64,000 nucleotides of DNA. Source: Himantopus leucocephalus (Eukaryota > Chordata > Aves > Charadriiformes > Recurvirostridae). How positions within the stretch are numbered: position 1 is the first letter of the stretch; each line of letters opens with the position of its first letter. Of this stretch, positions 52,606 through 64,000 are shown piece after piece. The position numbers and the translations under genes are program-made. A model generated the notes under the pieces. It was not told the origin of the DNA. It saw only the letters and a program-made list of their open reading frames with translations, and searched no databases. The stretch lies in NCBI GenBank assembly GCA_003993805.1, contig RSEF01000001.1:181439102-181503101 (forward strand), written 5' to 3'.

Positions 52606-53269
52606 GGGAGACAACAAGACTAATTACAGTACAAGCCAACACCAGGTTCTCTAGAGATATCTTTAATTAAGTGAAATTGAGTTTGTCCTCAGAGAAGTTT
52701 TAGGAAAAATACTGGACAGTGGACAGTATCCTAGGTGATTTCTATTGCCAGGTTTATAACGCAGTAAATTCTGTTTCTTTGCTGTGTCATGTAGACTTGT
52801 ACAAAAGTGGCATTTTGCAGAAGTTACAAAATAGCTCTGATCATCTGAGTTATTTACTGAACACATTTTTGCACATTTCCTTTTTTGAAAAATTTTAAAG
52901 TGAAGTCTAAATGTAAAGTTAATATTTTACCACAGACAAAATCCATCTTTTCTACACAAAATCTCTGGTAAGGAAGACAGCTTGTATTGATATTCCAGCA
53001 CCATTAGTTTATCACTATGACTTTTTAGAGCTACAGAGTATTTCAATTTATTATTAGTAGCATTTCCATTTATTATTGCAGCTAGTTTTGATAAAGACAA
53101 AAAATTGCTGTAGTCTATATTATTGATTGTGGAGTTATGAAGCAAGGATATAAAAAATGAGTTAAGGTATTAAATTAATTTCCATTTCTGCATAGTTCAA
53201 CCCCAAGTTTTGTTGGGGTTAAAGGGTATTTTACAAATGAATTGATAAAGCCAGTATATATAGTTTTCT

Positions 53270-53560
53270 CATAGAGTTTGTCTGCTGTGTTGTATTATAT
53301 GTGAATAAAACTCATTATCTGTTTTGTTTGTGCAGTAATTATATTTTGTTGTCCTGTGCATTCCTTTTGCTCTCTCCATCTCATAATACGTGCTGTAAAA
53401 GCGCACATAAATAAATAGGATAAACAAATTAAGCTGTTTAAATAAATTAATTTACTCTGCAGCTCTGTATTCAAATCTTATGTGCTCACTGGATTTCATT
53501 TTAATGAAACCCTTCTAAGAACAATACATTGTATGCCAAACAGTGAAATTATATATTAAA
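53270..53560. promoter_or_regulatory. Candidate conserved intronic enhancer, 2 kb upstream of an exon
   Basis: The stretch contains many distinct words of developmental-enhancer type (AATAAAACT, CATAAATAAATA, TTAAATAAATTAATTT, TTTTAATGAAAC) without tandem repetition, plus a GCGCAC word. It lies about 1.8 kb upstream of the 55332 exon. Its status depends on cross-species conservation, which was not tested. Confidence 0.27.
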
Positions 53561-55331
53561 TGAATGATTAAATATAGCGTGTTCCAATTTATACCAAATC
53601 TGTACGCTGTGCATGCTTAAATCCTCCTAAATCTAAAGAAATAAATCTTCTACATTCTGAAAACATCTGCATTATAATCCTCCTCTTGAATACCCAGTTC
53701 ATGGACATATAAACACAATCAAAGTCATAATAAGCCTAGAGCTATGATGCAGTTAAGCTATCCTCATCAATGTTTTTGACTTAAAAACCCGAGACTATTA
53801 AAGTGGAATCCACTTAAATGTCTTGAAACACTGCTCTAAAAGGTCTTCTCCCACTCCATCAGTAGGCCCATTGAATCCCTTTGCAATCAGAATCTCAAGT
53901 TTAGTAAATATTTATTATAAAGCTTACCTGGAACAAATCTATTGATTACTATAGATGGTCATGTTGCTAAGTTTCATAGGAATGCATTCAACGAAATATT
54001 CATCTAGCTACTGTGCATGAAAAATAATGACTGCTGCAAAAGCAATTTGCGGTGTGAAGAACATGATGCTCTTTTCAGGAGAACTTTTAGGCATTTGCAG
54101 CAGCAAGTTTTCATATGTATTATTAAATGCATGCTAATTGTATTATTTCATTACTGAAAGCTTTTAGTGAGTTGAATGTATGCAGTTGTTTGTTTGTTGT
54201 TTTTGCTGTGGGTTGGTTTTTTTTTTCATTAGGGTCAGGATTTCAATTATCAAAGAAAAAAAACAACCCCACAACCACCCTAGTTTATCATTTTCAGTCC
54301 CCCCAATAGATTTCCCTTATAGGAACTATTTACTTTTATCACTATTCGACCAAACCAACCTAACTCACACGTATATTAGCAATGACATAGAGTATTGGGA
54401 ACTATTAGCAATAAAGAGGAAACTGCAGGGAAAGACAGAGAATTTTCTAGAAAGGACTATTCTGTACTCAGCTCCCTTTGTTTATTGTTTCCGTCAAAGT
54501 TCTGTGTAAATACAGGATACATCTATCTGCTGCATATTGATAGTTCTCACATAGCAGAAGTGCAGTTCAAACCATCACAGTCATTGTGCTGTAATTTTCA
54601 AAATCAAGGAACATCTGGAAGTGCATTATAGTGCCTCCTGGCTGCCATGCCAGGCTTCTGCCTGCATAGAAAAATGTGAATAGTCATTTCCCCCCATTTT
54701 GAAGTAGTGATATGGCCACACTTCCAAAAAATGTGATTCATGCTAGGTTTGTGCTCCGTGGTATAAACAGACATTTGGACTATCAGTCACGTTACTGGTA
54801 TAGGTTCAGTAGGGAGATAATATTTTTTTTATGATCCCGAACAGTTCTGTACGATCTCATTGCTCCAGAAGCCTCTTTGAAATTAAAACGTGGTGTAAAA
54901 TTCAGTGTAAGCTAAAACAGGTGTCTGATCTTCATTTATTTACAAAAGTACATTGTTCCTCATCCCATGAGGCTAAGGTCTATAAGCTAGTAAACAAAAT
55001 GTATATTTCCAATTCAACAGTGTGCTCACAGAAGTGAGGAGAAGAAAACCCACTCAAAAGCAAAAGAAAAGCCTTATTTTTATAAGCAGTCCAGAAGGCA
55101 GTTTAAAAGCCTGATGGGATGAGCAGTGCTCACATTGCATACTAAAAGGTATAGTGTCCTAAAATTGCTAAATTTCCTTTGAGAATACTTTGCAAATCCT
55201 GGACACCTCAGCGAAGGAAAGAATAGGTTGTGATTTAGGAGGGAGATGCAGTTTAGGGAACTGATGCTTGGAAACCACAGAGGTTTTGTTTAACGTTGCC
55301 TTTTTTTGCAATTATTTTTCCTGGGGTCTAG

Positions 55332-55467
55332 GAACGTGTTCCAGACAGCCCTTCTCCTGCTCCTTCTCTTGAAGAGGGCCGAAGACCTGGAAGCCATCCA
55401 TCTTCTCATCGAAGCAGCAGTGTGTCCAGCTCTCCTGCACGGACCGAGAGCTCTTCAGACAGAATCC
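55332..55467 (+). CDS. DACH1: DACH1 coding exon (136 nt), Ser/Pro-rich linker
   Basis: The exon follows the acceptor ggggtctag and ends before the donor gtaggt. It encodes 45 full codons beginning ERVPDSPSPAPSLEEG, then Arg/Pro/Gly/His and a Ser cluster (SSSVSSSPARTESSSDR) ending in Ile. One further base (c) starts a Pro codon finished in the next exon. The SP and SPAP dipeptides are possible proline-directed phosphorylation sites, but that is inference. The frame continues directly from the Lys ending the previous exon, and the SPSPAPSLEEG stretch is typical of DACH proteins. The exon is 136 nt, so skipping it would shift the frame. A longer open frame overlapping it in another phase (55306-55530) is spurious. 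Confidence 0.95.
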
Positions 55468-57885
55468 GTAGGTCACATTCTTCTCCTTGTCACCACTTTC
55501 AATTTGATTAGGTGCAGCTGGTTTTTCTAATCAAAATGCCCTCATCTCAAATAGATCTCATATGTATCACGTTCGGAAGTTCAGCTGCAATAACTATCTC
55601 CCAACATTATGTTCCCCAGTTTACAGTATCATAATATCTGATGCTACATTAACAGGTACTGATATAAACTGCCATCACGTCATATTAAACATAAAGATAT
55701 GAGCTATGAAATACAGAATTGCAGCCGGTAAGCAATTTGCTAGATTAGTTTTAGAACTGAACATATAGTGTAAACATTTTTTAAATAAATTGAGTTTTAT
55801 TTAATGTGGTTACTCTGGTCTGAATTCTAAATTGAATCTGAGTTCATAAGCAACATTTTACATGGTAGAATTGCTAGGTAAAGAGAAGAATTAGGTTAAA
55901 TCAATTTAAAAATGTTCATACTTTATGAATTTTTTAAATATAAAAATTTGTAATGGTGAGAAATATGATACAGAGAGTATTATCACCTCACAGCTCACAC
56001 AGAGCAGAATGAAATTAAAGCATGGTGTCTCAGAGTGATACCATTTTTATCAAGTTTCCATGTATAGGATGTAAATTACATGGCTAAGACCCTGAATTCT
56101 ATGATATTCCAGCACAACAGGCTGGAAATTAAGGTTTTAAACACATATTATTTTATGGATATTTACTTAAATTCATATTACACCCATCCATTCCTTTTAT
56201 CATTGCTCCATTGCAGGTTTTTGTGCTTTTAAGGCATCTTTTCACAGTGGAATTTGTCAGTAGGTGAAACTGAAGGATTTGGCATGCAGATAGAAGCCCA
56301 TGAAATAGCTATATGAAATACGTAGTTGTGTTGATTAGATGCAGCACATGTGTCTTTTAGACTGCTTCCTTTCAGGCTCTCCGCAGACTCAGGTAGCTGA
56401 CTCTTCATTGACCTTCAGATGAAAGATCTTTCATTACTATGTGATGAAAAATGACTTACCAAAGAAAATAAATGAGGCCTGACCATGACAAGCTGAAAAT
56501 TCTGTTTTCTTATCACTTGGACGATTCAGAGTGCAGATTAAACTGGCATCCCGTATACTGTGACCTATCTTATTTCCCCAAGTTTTTATGAGTCCATAAG
56601 TAAAGTTCTGGGAAAAAAAACCTCACAACCCTGGTTTTTATTTTATTTATTTAAATTGATTGAATAATATATTTTTTTACAACCATTGAAGACCTTTTCC
56701 ATTGTTCTCTAAATAAAAAGTTAAAGTAAGTTGAGAGATACCCACTGTTTTTGCTAAGGAATGACACCTTTTTCTTTTAAAAAAAGGTGCTGTTCAGCTT
56801 GCTTACCAGGAGAGAGAGAGGAGTGGGACCTTTGCACATTATTTCTTCCAGTGTGAACCTAACAGTTCCTTAAACACTGGCTCACTTATTTATTTATAAA
56901 ATAAGTTTTCTCTCCTATCTGATTTGTTAACATCACACCTGATTCTTAAATACATCTGGTTTTATGGTGCCAGCAAGAGTAAGTTGACTACTACAGAAAC
57001 ATGGGTTACATATGTAAAAATGCTTTGTTGAAAATGGCATAAGCCTCTTGCAAATACAATATTTCAGGATAGAATTTTATATATTCTTTTATATATATTT
57101 ATTATATTATATATTTTATTATATTCTATATATTTTTATTATATATTATTCAGGTAGATTTTATATAAACTACCTTTATGGGTTTCTGAGGTGTGTTTGA
57201 GACTCATGAAGGTCTGTTNTTATATATATTTATTATATATATTTTATTATATTATATATATTTTATTATATTATATATATTATTATTATATATTATTCAG
57301 GTAGATTTTATATAAACTACCTTTTATGGGTTTCTGAGGTGTGTTTGAGACTCATGAAGGTCTGTTTGAGAACCGTTGGAAAGAGCTTTTCAAGCTATCT
57401 AATGAGCAAATAAGCAATTCTGCTGTTGCACAGTATATTTTGAAAAACAGTCTTTATCACCTAGAAGGTCACAATGCTTAATTTGAGAAAGTAAGGGACT
57501 GCATATTGGGAATGCTAATATATAAGAGCTCTTGTACAACTAACTTAAAAAAAGTAAATCATTAAGTATCTCAAGTAGAACCTTCTCTTCTTTTCTGGTT
57601 TGTTTCATTGTGCATTTCAGTTCTTGTTAAATAAACAAGAAACTGTTTGCAAATATGCAACTTTGTCCAAAGATACTGAATTTTTCTTTTTAAAATGAAT
57701 TGTTTTAAACCAGAAGTAACAGGAAGAAACTCTCCCACTGTGTGGATACTGATAGCATTAATTAAGTAACTTTGTGATTGTTAGAATTCTTGTATAATTA
57801 AGAGGAAGACTATATAAAGTAAGTACAAAAGTGTATTGTTAATATGACGGCTGATTTTCTTTGTGCCTGCGCTTGTGTCTAGCAG
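55468..57885 (+). other. DACH1: DACH1 intron (2.4 kb as assembled)
   Basis: The intron starts gtaggt and ends gtctagcag. It contains AT-only simple repeat tracts and a single N at 57219 flanked by two near-identical 71-72 base copies (57148-57218 and 57295-57366), so its true length is probably about 150 bases shorter. No other gene is seen. The acceptor end carries two AGs three bases apart (see the findings). Confidence 0.85.
57083..57366. repeat. AT-rich simple repeat plus 71-base duplicate around a single N
   Basis: Tracts made only of tata/tatt words (57083-57147 and 57220-57294) are each followed by the same 71-72 bases starting attcaggtagattttatata (57148-57218 and 57295-57366), which differ by one extra T. 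The N at 57219 sits at the join. This looks like one AT repeat and its flank assembled twice. Confidence 0.85.
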
Positions 57886-58020
57886 CTGTCCATCAGAACG
57901 GGCTATCTATGAACCAAATGCTGATGGGTTTGTCACCTAATGTCCTGCCTGGACCTAAGGAGGGTGACCTGGCTGGTCATGACGTGGGACATGAGACAAA
58001 AAGAATACACATTGAGAAAG
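57886..58020 (+). CDS. DACH1: DACH1 coding exon (135 nt), linker before the C-terminal domain
   Basis: The exon is taken to start after the second AG of tagcag, because c + ct then gives Pro followed by VHQNGLSMNQ, the usual DACH1 continuation. It proceeds with MLMGLSPNVLPGPKEG, DLAGHDVGHETKRIHIEK and one base (g) opening an acidic codon. The donor is gtaata. It encodes 44 full codons and ends in phase 1. From memory, human DACH1 differs here by a few conservative residues (Met for Val, Ser for Thr, Met for Ile near the end), consistent with an orthologue in another amniote. The next exon, leading towards the coiled-coil DachBox-C, was not found before the window end. If the upstream AG is used, one Ala is inserted after the Pro. 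Confidence 0.95.
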
Positions 58021-61000
58021 GTAATATGAATATTATGATTTTACTGTTTCAGTGTAAAACAAGTATTGTCTCAACAGCTAAACAGTATTATAATTGTGAT
58101 TTTTATTTTTTAATTTTTTTTTTAAATTTTTTCTTTTTTACTGTTTCACAAATTAAATGATAACAGGGTGATAGCTTTTTTGATGCTTCTACTTTGTGGT
58201 CCTTGTGATTAATGAAGAATATTTATATGAGGGAGGAATTTCATAAATATTACAAAGAAGGATGAGTGAAAAACAGTTTTATATTACTATTGTGTCTCTG
58301 GCCCTTCTACAACACTGTTTAGGTATTAAGTTTCTGTCTCCATCCAGTTGACTTTAATGACCTACTTCCCAAAGGGACTGAGCACCGTGAAAATTAGTCC
58401 ATGTGTGCAAAAAGGAAAAAGGCTAATACCAAGCCATTAAATTAGGGAATTGCATAAAATGAGGCTGGTACACATTATATAATGGGATTTAAATTTAATT
58501 GAGTATATGACCAAAGTGTTTGATCTAGGTGAACAGTCCACATGCACTTATGCTGATTATGACACCATTTCATCTCTGTTGGTATTCAAAGTTAAGTTCC
58601 TGTTCAGGGTTGTTACAGGGGATTTTGGAGGGGTGGTGGCGGAATTTTAAAAGGTGTATTCCATGTGTTATGTTTACTTAATATACGCGAATTTTAACTG
58701 TTACAGACTAGAAACATTTTGGTGAAAGAGAGGTTAGAAATATGACATATCCTTAAAAAAAATATTCTTTGGGCTTATCGGAAAAATCAGTTCTTTGAGC
58801 ACAATGAGAGGAAAAGTAAAGGTATAACAGCCAGACATTGAAACAGAGCCAGAGAAACTGCTGCAGTAATGAAGATTTCAGAATAAGACATTTTGTGCCA
58901 TATTTTATGATACCTTCCCTGTCTTGTGTTTGAACACTGAGATATGAAAAAGAATTAAAATCTGGACAATTCTATTCTGGACAGGTGGCATTTTTAATAG
59001 GATTACCAGAAAAATTAATGGAAACAACATTTCTTTTATATAAACCATTTAGTTTGGTTCATTGCACACACAACCTGTTTTAGCTTATACTATGCCCTCA
59101 CTCAGCCCCTGCAAATTGTATCCCCGCTGTGAAGTATGATGTGATCAAATAGGTTTGTTTTGAATATCCATAAATGATTTTATTTCAGCCTTTGAAGTTA
59201 CTCATTTAAGTGTAATCAGACTGGTAAATCCTGCAAAGAGAAGTACATATTAAGAATTGCTACTATTTTCGCACGTCATTCATGTTTTTTAAAAGCTTTG
59301 TTTATAATGGTACCCCAAATGTATTTTCCAATCTGTTGCCAGTTCACGTTTTTGCAAGATCTGTTCTCCGTAAAACTGCTGAGAATTCTCTTTTTTCCTC
59401 AGTCCTTGTTTAGGTCAAACCTTCTATTTTTTGCTCTTTTTTCCCCCTCTGTTCCAGCCTACTGAATTAATGGTAAATATTCATGGGCTACCTAGATTGA
59501 TAGGGTATACTAAATTAAAAATTGTTTTCTGTCATGACTACATTTATCATGTCTCACATACCAATCTTGTAACTTTAATACTAATCTAATCTGTATTAAA
59601 ACAAGTGATTTAACTTAGAGATATTTGTGGAGATAGTAATTATCTACTTCTGTCACTGCGAGCTTGCAATCATACTTCCAAACTGTTGCTTACCACTGCA
59701 AATCAGTCAGAATGCAATCATATTTAAAAATGCAAACAAACATATGTAGGTGGAGGTACTCTTCTTGTTGAAACCCCATCACCTTCATCATCTGGTTCAA
59801 AAGAAAAAGAAAGAGGGGCAATCAGAAGTTCTGAATAAGTATCATGAAACATTTAAACATTATTGTGTTTTCTTCCAAGCCACTTTCGTTGGCAGAAATC
59901 TATCAGCTGCAACTAAAATGGCTTTCAGTTGAACCCAGGAGAACCTGGGAAATCCTGCCTGGTGAAGTACGCCCTGTCTTTTCACTTCTTGTCCCCTCTT
60001 CCATTAAAAAAATGAAAACCAAAAATCTCTGAAGTGATCTGAGCTCAGGGAAAATTTATTTACAGTCAACTGAGAATTTAAAGGGGGAAAGTTATAACAC
60101 AGACAACTGAGCAACATATCAGATTTTGAAAAGACTTAGTGTATGTCACAGAGGTGAAGTATTTGTCTAAACTGATCTATGATTTGGATACAGGAGAGAA
60201 AATGCCATTTATCTGTTATAAACATAAAACAAAGGAGCTAATTTACCCAGTCCACACTACATAATGTAATATATTTAGAAACAGTTCTTTGGCACTTGCA
60301 AAGTGAATACCACTTTGAGGGTATTCAGTCTTTCAAAGATCATATGCATTTCTGTCCAAAATTCAGCCAGAATCATTATAGGTGGCAAAAATTTATTTTG
60401 CTGGGGTGGTTAAACTACCAGTAAATCTCTTGTGCCATTTTGTTTGGATTTTTTTTATTTGCCCTTGGACTGTGTTCAAAATCTGTTCTCAGGTTCTGGT
60501 GTGCGTTGCCTTGAGTAACCTCAACTTCCATTGGGTTGTCATTATCCCACCAAGAATCAAATTAAGTTCTGTGTATCTGATTCACTGCCTATTAGAACTG
60601 GAAAGTTTGCATCGGGCTCTGGGTCAATATTTGTTGCAGGAAAACAGGAAAAGTTTCTGTTCTCAAAGACCTTGTGTAAACCATGGGTGCTGGGAACATT
60701 TTCCAGCTGCTGACTCCAGATGTGCAACTTGGCCACGTCCTAGCTTGATGGTGGGGCAAGACCCAATGTACATGTCTGAAGTTCCACCCACTGCCTGGGT
60801 TCCATGAGAAGAAAACTTAGATTTGCAAAGGGTTACGTTGTGGTCCAGCCAGGTTCCTAGTCTGGACTAGGGGGGACTGCAGGGGACACTGCAGAGCACT
60901 TCAGCCCCACAGTTCATACATAACTCAAGAAGTCATTATCTGTATAACCAGACAATTCATTTACCCTAGATTTCCAGGATTTTTTCCTTATTAGAGCATA

Positions 61001-61635
61001 GCAGATTTTCCAAATTTACTGAAAGCAGGCTGTAGAACTGCAAATGATCCTGGGAGAGAGGTAAGTTGAAGTGCACGATGTTAGTTCAAGTACTTGACAG
61101 CCATCATCAAAACCAAACATCTAATTTTGTAACCTGTAATTATGGACTATTTGATGATGCACATTTGGTTTTATTAGGTCAGATTTCGCAAGAAGGACTT
61201 ATGTGAAGTATAGGAGTCATATTTGAAAAGATCCATTCAGTGCTTTCCAGTAAAATTAATGCTCTGGGTCTTTTCAGGTAAAGTAAAGTTTCTGTGACTC
61301 AAAGAGTTTGCTCTAGGTAGTCCTTCGATTTTGGTGAGGTACTTTTAATCACTTATCCTGCTCAGCTGTTACCTGAGGTCCTGCAGATCTCCCAGTCTGA
61401 AGTTGCAAGAAGTGTATTTTTGATTTTTTCTATGGGGCTGAATGCTTGTTCAGCTCTTCAGTGATGTTGTCTGTTAAATCTGGAAATAACATAGGAAGAA
61501 GGAACTAGTGGAGAGCCTAAGACCTAGACTACTGAATCCTGATCCTCTTCTTGCTCATTGATCTGAAGAGTTCAAAATAATTAATGGCTCGAAAGCTAAA
61601 CACACACACCCCTTGGATACGTGGATTCTGATTCC

Positions 61636-61712
61636 TTGTAGGCAGAAGAGAGAATTGAACTTGCGACACATTTCCTGGGCAGTATCCCTAATCACTGTGC
61701 TTTGTGTAAAAG
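61636..61712 (-). repeat. Ancient tRNA-derived SINE-like fragment (MIR-like)
   Basis: On the - strand, agcacagtgattaggg (complement of 61686-61701) resembles a tRNA A box, and aagttcaattc (complement of 61652-61662) resembles a B box, in the right order and spacing. The surrounding words match an old tRNA-derived SINE widespread in birds, turtles and crocodilians. It is decayed and not a tRNA gene, as no acceptor stem or clean cloverleaf is visible. Confidence 0.55.
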
Positions 61713-62058
61713 AGAGTAGTACATTTTACCATTGTCCCTTTGCCCTTATGACCCAGACTCTGGGTCTGCAACGTGGAATTTATAGCTCAGTCCTATTGCC
61801 AGAGTTTCTCTGTATTTACAAGCTCCAGATAGCTGCATATGATTTCCTGTTGACTTTACGCAGACTGTAGTTCTACTTGTTAACTTCATTAGATCCCAAT
61901 TTGCAGTACCTGGCTTGGGTAAAGTTAAGTGATGTTGGAGGCAGTGGCTGCTCATAACACCCCCTGACTGGTACTTGCCTAGAAATACCTACCCTATACA
62001 CTCCAGAGAAATGTAAGGCCCAGCTCACTTCAGTCCAAGATTCCCTTCTGGGGGACAA

Positions 62059-62128
62059 GCACCTAAAAGTTAGTTGCTTTAACACCAAATTTAGATGCCT
62101 AAGTGTTTTATTGGATCTGGCCCTAGGG
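62059..62128. repeat. Possible ancient amniote repeat trace
   Basis: gcacctaaaagttag, ttagatgcctaag and ggatctggccctagg are words typical of old interspersed repeats in reptile and bird genomes. It may be part of the same decayed element as the SINE-like fragment about 350 bases upstream. Confidence 0.4.
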
Positions 62129-62777
62129 CATCAGATTAGAATTTTCTGTCTGCATCAATTTATATTTTTTTAGATTGACACCAACAGCAAATGAAGCCTG
62201 AATGTCATGCTTACATTTTAAATTGAATATGTTATTTGAGGTGTTATAGGAAGGACACTCTCTTGTTGAAAATGTGCATGCTGTTTTCTATAACAAAATA
62301 TGAAATATTCACCATGTTCACAAAAGAAGCTAAACTACTTCTTTCAGAAAAGCTTTTAAACTACGATATTAATGGGAATTTCTTAAGTAATTTTCAGATG
62401 ATCAACTATAACTGCTTCTTGACTACTGTGGTAGCAGCAATTAAAGTATAACTTTATCAAATCCACATATTAAAAAGTCCCAGCCTTTCCCTCTGTTTTT
62501 ATTTTATGTCCTCCTGTAGAGACCTGAGCAATCTTAGACCTCTGGCTAATATCTTAAAAAATAAAATATAAAAGTTCCAAAATATCCTTCGTGCAAAATG
62601 GAAAATAATTTAAATATTCCAAAGTTATAGTTAGAATTGTACTTTCCTGTTAGCAGTCATACAACAAAAAGGGAACTAATGATAAATAAGCCATCCTATA
62701 TAGTTAGATATTCATCCTGCATTGTCAGCAGTAAATTTTTTTATAATCTATACATAGTGTAAATATATATCGAGCTT

Positions 62778-62859
62778 GCTTATTCACCTTAATAAATATA
62801 GAAACATTTTTTTATATATGCTCAACAATATAAGCTTATTCACCTTAATAAATATAGAA
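62778..62859. repeat. 26-base direct repeat, copies 56 bases apart
   Basis: gcttattcaccttaataaat plus six more bases occurs at 62778-62803 and again at 62834-62859. There is no N between the copies, so this is likely a real local duplication. Confidence 0.85.
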
Positions 62860-64000
62860 GCACATATGAATATGTTTCTATAAATATGAAGACTCGAAGT
62901 TTTAGCATCAACGAAGATTCTCTTCTGTCTGAACTGTCCTCGAGCAAAGTCAGCAAACAAATGATCCAGAACTTTGCTTAAGTTCTGTTTCTGGTCTGTG
63001 TTAGTTTAGTTCATTCTCTGAGAAAGTCCCTTTTTAAATAGAGTTGTTACCAGTTGACCTACATAGGAATTTTCATTCACAGTTCTGCTGTCCAACTGCT
63101 TGTGTTAATATACTTTATCTATTCATTTTCATTTGTGTATACATACATGCACACAGAGATACTTATACAACATGTTTATTTTACTGAATATTCCATTTTA
63201 ATGTAGCAAGAAGAATATAAACAGAATTTGATGGGTTTCTATGTGCAAATATATTTACAGTTAACACATTTCAGGTCTACGTTCTCACTTCACTTCTTAA
63301 ATGTTACATATTCAATTTTAATATATTAGTCTGTAATTCCTTAAGATACTGAGTTCAGGCTATGTATTTGTACATCATCTAGCACATTGTGAAAGTGATC
63401 TTGATTTGAGCTTTAAATACTCCTCAAACCCTAAACAGATAGCAGTCAAATTTGTAACCTATGACAGATAATATAAAGATCCACTAAATGAAAGGTTCAA
63501 GAAAGCTACTATCACCAAAATAACCTTTAGACCCTCTGGTTGTTGGTGTGTCTTTTCACTCAGCCCAAGAGGCTCAAGAATGCTTAAAGTACATTAAAAG
63601 CTATTACAGTTAATGGACTACAAAGGTGAAAAATGAAATCGCAAGTTTTTTCATAATGGGTTGTTATTTACTAAGAAGCCAGAAAACATCTATTTTTGTT
63701 ACAGAGAAAACACATAAGTCTTTCATATCATTGACTAGGATATGAATAGTACGTGTATGCAGGAAGGAGTGCAAAGGTGGTACAAACTTCTGAAAGTTTT
63801 TTCTTTATCAAAATATTGGATAAGAATATTTCTAGGGAGTCTAACTAAGCCATCTTCCAACCAGGCAGTTCTTCTGCAGACTTGTTTGCTACTAAGGACC
63901 TTTATTCTGCTAGGGTGGTAGTAGTTTTGACACAATTTATGAGAAATTTGCTGTACAGTTTTGACTTCACTGATATGTCCGCATCATTTCCAAAACATCC

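Larger units (their letters stand above)
43154..55331 (+). other. DACH1: DACH1 intron (12.2 kb)
   Basis: The intron runs from gtgact to the acceptor ggggtctag. It is AT-rich, with no additional exon or transposon recognised. Its contents are a T run at 45290-45297, a (TTTA)n/(TTTG)n simple repeat at 52575-52605, and a stretch at 53270-53560 dense in ATAAA/TAATT-type words that I list separately as a possible regulatory element. Open frames in it are short and resemble no family I know. Confidence 0.85.
1..64000 (+). other. DACH1: DACH1 gene body, internal part (intron-exon-intron)
   Basis: The whole window lies inside one gene read on the + strand. Four exons at 42287-42442, 42981-43153, 55332-55467 and 57886-58020 all have AG/GT boundaries and join in one continuous frame of 200 codons. 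The translation runs from a Ser/Asp/Gly start through an MMMPHP-like hydrophobic stretch, a Met/Ala-rich segment and a Ser-rich segment to a KEGDLAGHD segment, which I recognise as the DACH1 linker. DACH1 is a nuclear transcriptional cofactor working with Six and Eya proteins. Its N-terminal SKI/SNO/DAC domain should be encoded upstream and its C-terminal coiled coil downstream. The first exon begins and the last ends in phase 1, so both flanking exons are outside the window. DACH2 is the main alternative, but the exon 55332-55467 and 57886-58020 residues fit DACH1 better. This is recognition from memory, not a search. Confidence 0.93.
58021..64000 (+). other. DACH1: DACH1 intron, 5' part (runs past the window end)
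   Basis: The intron begins gtaata after the last exon, and no acceptor followed by recognisable DACH1 coding sequence was found up to 64000. It holds an ancient tRNA-derived SINE-like fragment (around 61636-61712, - sense), a related amniote repeat trace (62059-62128), and a 26-base direct repeat at 62778 and 62834. A 141-codon open frame at 60382-60807 has no recognisable features and is treated as chance. Confidence 0.8.

Noticed and set aside
55306..55530. 74-codon open frame with a Leu run overlapping a DACH1 exon
   Set aside because: It is out of frame with DACH1. The Leu run comes from reading the Ser/Pro codons in another phase.
60382..60807. 141-codon + strand open frame
   Set aside because: The translation shows no recognisable domain, there are no splice-consistent DACH1 residues, and it lies in intron. 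It is treated as chance.
61636..61712. Functional tRNA gene
   Set aside because: A- and B-box-like words are present but degenerate. There is no acceptor stem, anticodon arm or terminator T run in the right place.

Overview
This is vertebrate nuclear DNA, most likely from a bird. It is AT-rich and lacks bacterial-style gene density. It carries CR1 LINE fragments ending in the avian-type ATTCTATG repeats, and it contains four spliced exons of one gene. The exons are on the + strand and encode part of the linker region of DACH1 (dachshund homolog 1), the SKI/SNO/DAC-family transcriptional cofactor of the Pax-Six-Eya-Dach network. The identification rests on the translated exons joining in phase and matching DACH1 from memory; no search was run, and the species cannot be named.

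Layout: positions 1-42286 are a long intron, with the gene's start and its DNA-binding SKI/SNO/DAC domain presumably far upstream. The exons are at 42287-42442, 42981-43153, 55332-55467 and 57886-58020. Introns of 538, 12178 and 2418 bases separate them, and 58021-64000 is the start of the next intron. The four exons total 600 nt (200 codons). They begin and end in phase 1, so the window holds neither the start nor the stop codon. The C-terminal DachBox-C coiled coil (Eya contact) must lie downstream. The first exon is 156 nt, in frame and flanked by modest splice sites; it corresponds to the 52-residue segment separating the long and short DACH1 isoforms.

The remaining ~63 kb is intronic. 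It holds one 3' CR1 fragment on the - strand (14083-14508), a short CR1 tail on the + strand (31141-31222), traces of ancient tRNA-derived amniote SINE-like repeats, simple repeats, and several stretches rich in homeodomain-type or TEAD-type motifs that are candidate conserved enhancers. DACH1 introns and flanking deserts are known for such elements, but conservation cannot be judged from one sequence.

The window has eight single-N positions. Six are flanked by adjacent near-identical direct repeats, one by a copy about 1 kb away, and one follows a 54-base poly-C run. These look like unmerged contig ends, so intron lengths here are inflated and local order is doubtful in places. I found no previously undescribed biological system. 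The observations most worth checking are the cassette exon, a tandem (NAGNAG) splice acceptor, the enhancer candidates and the assembly joins.
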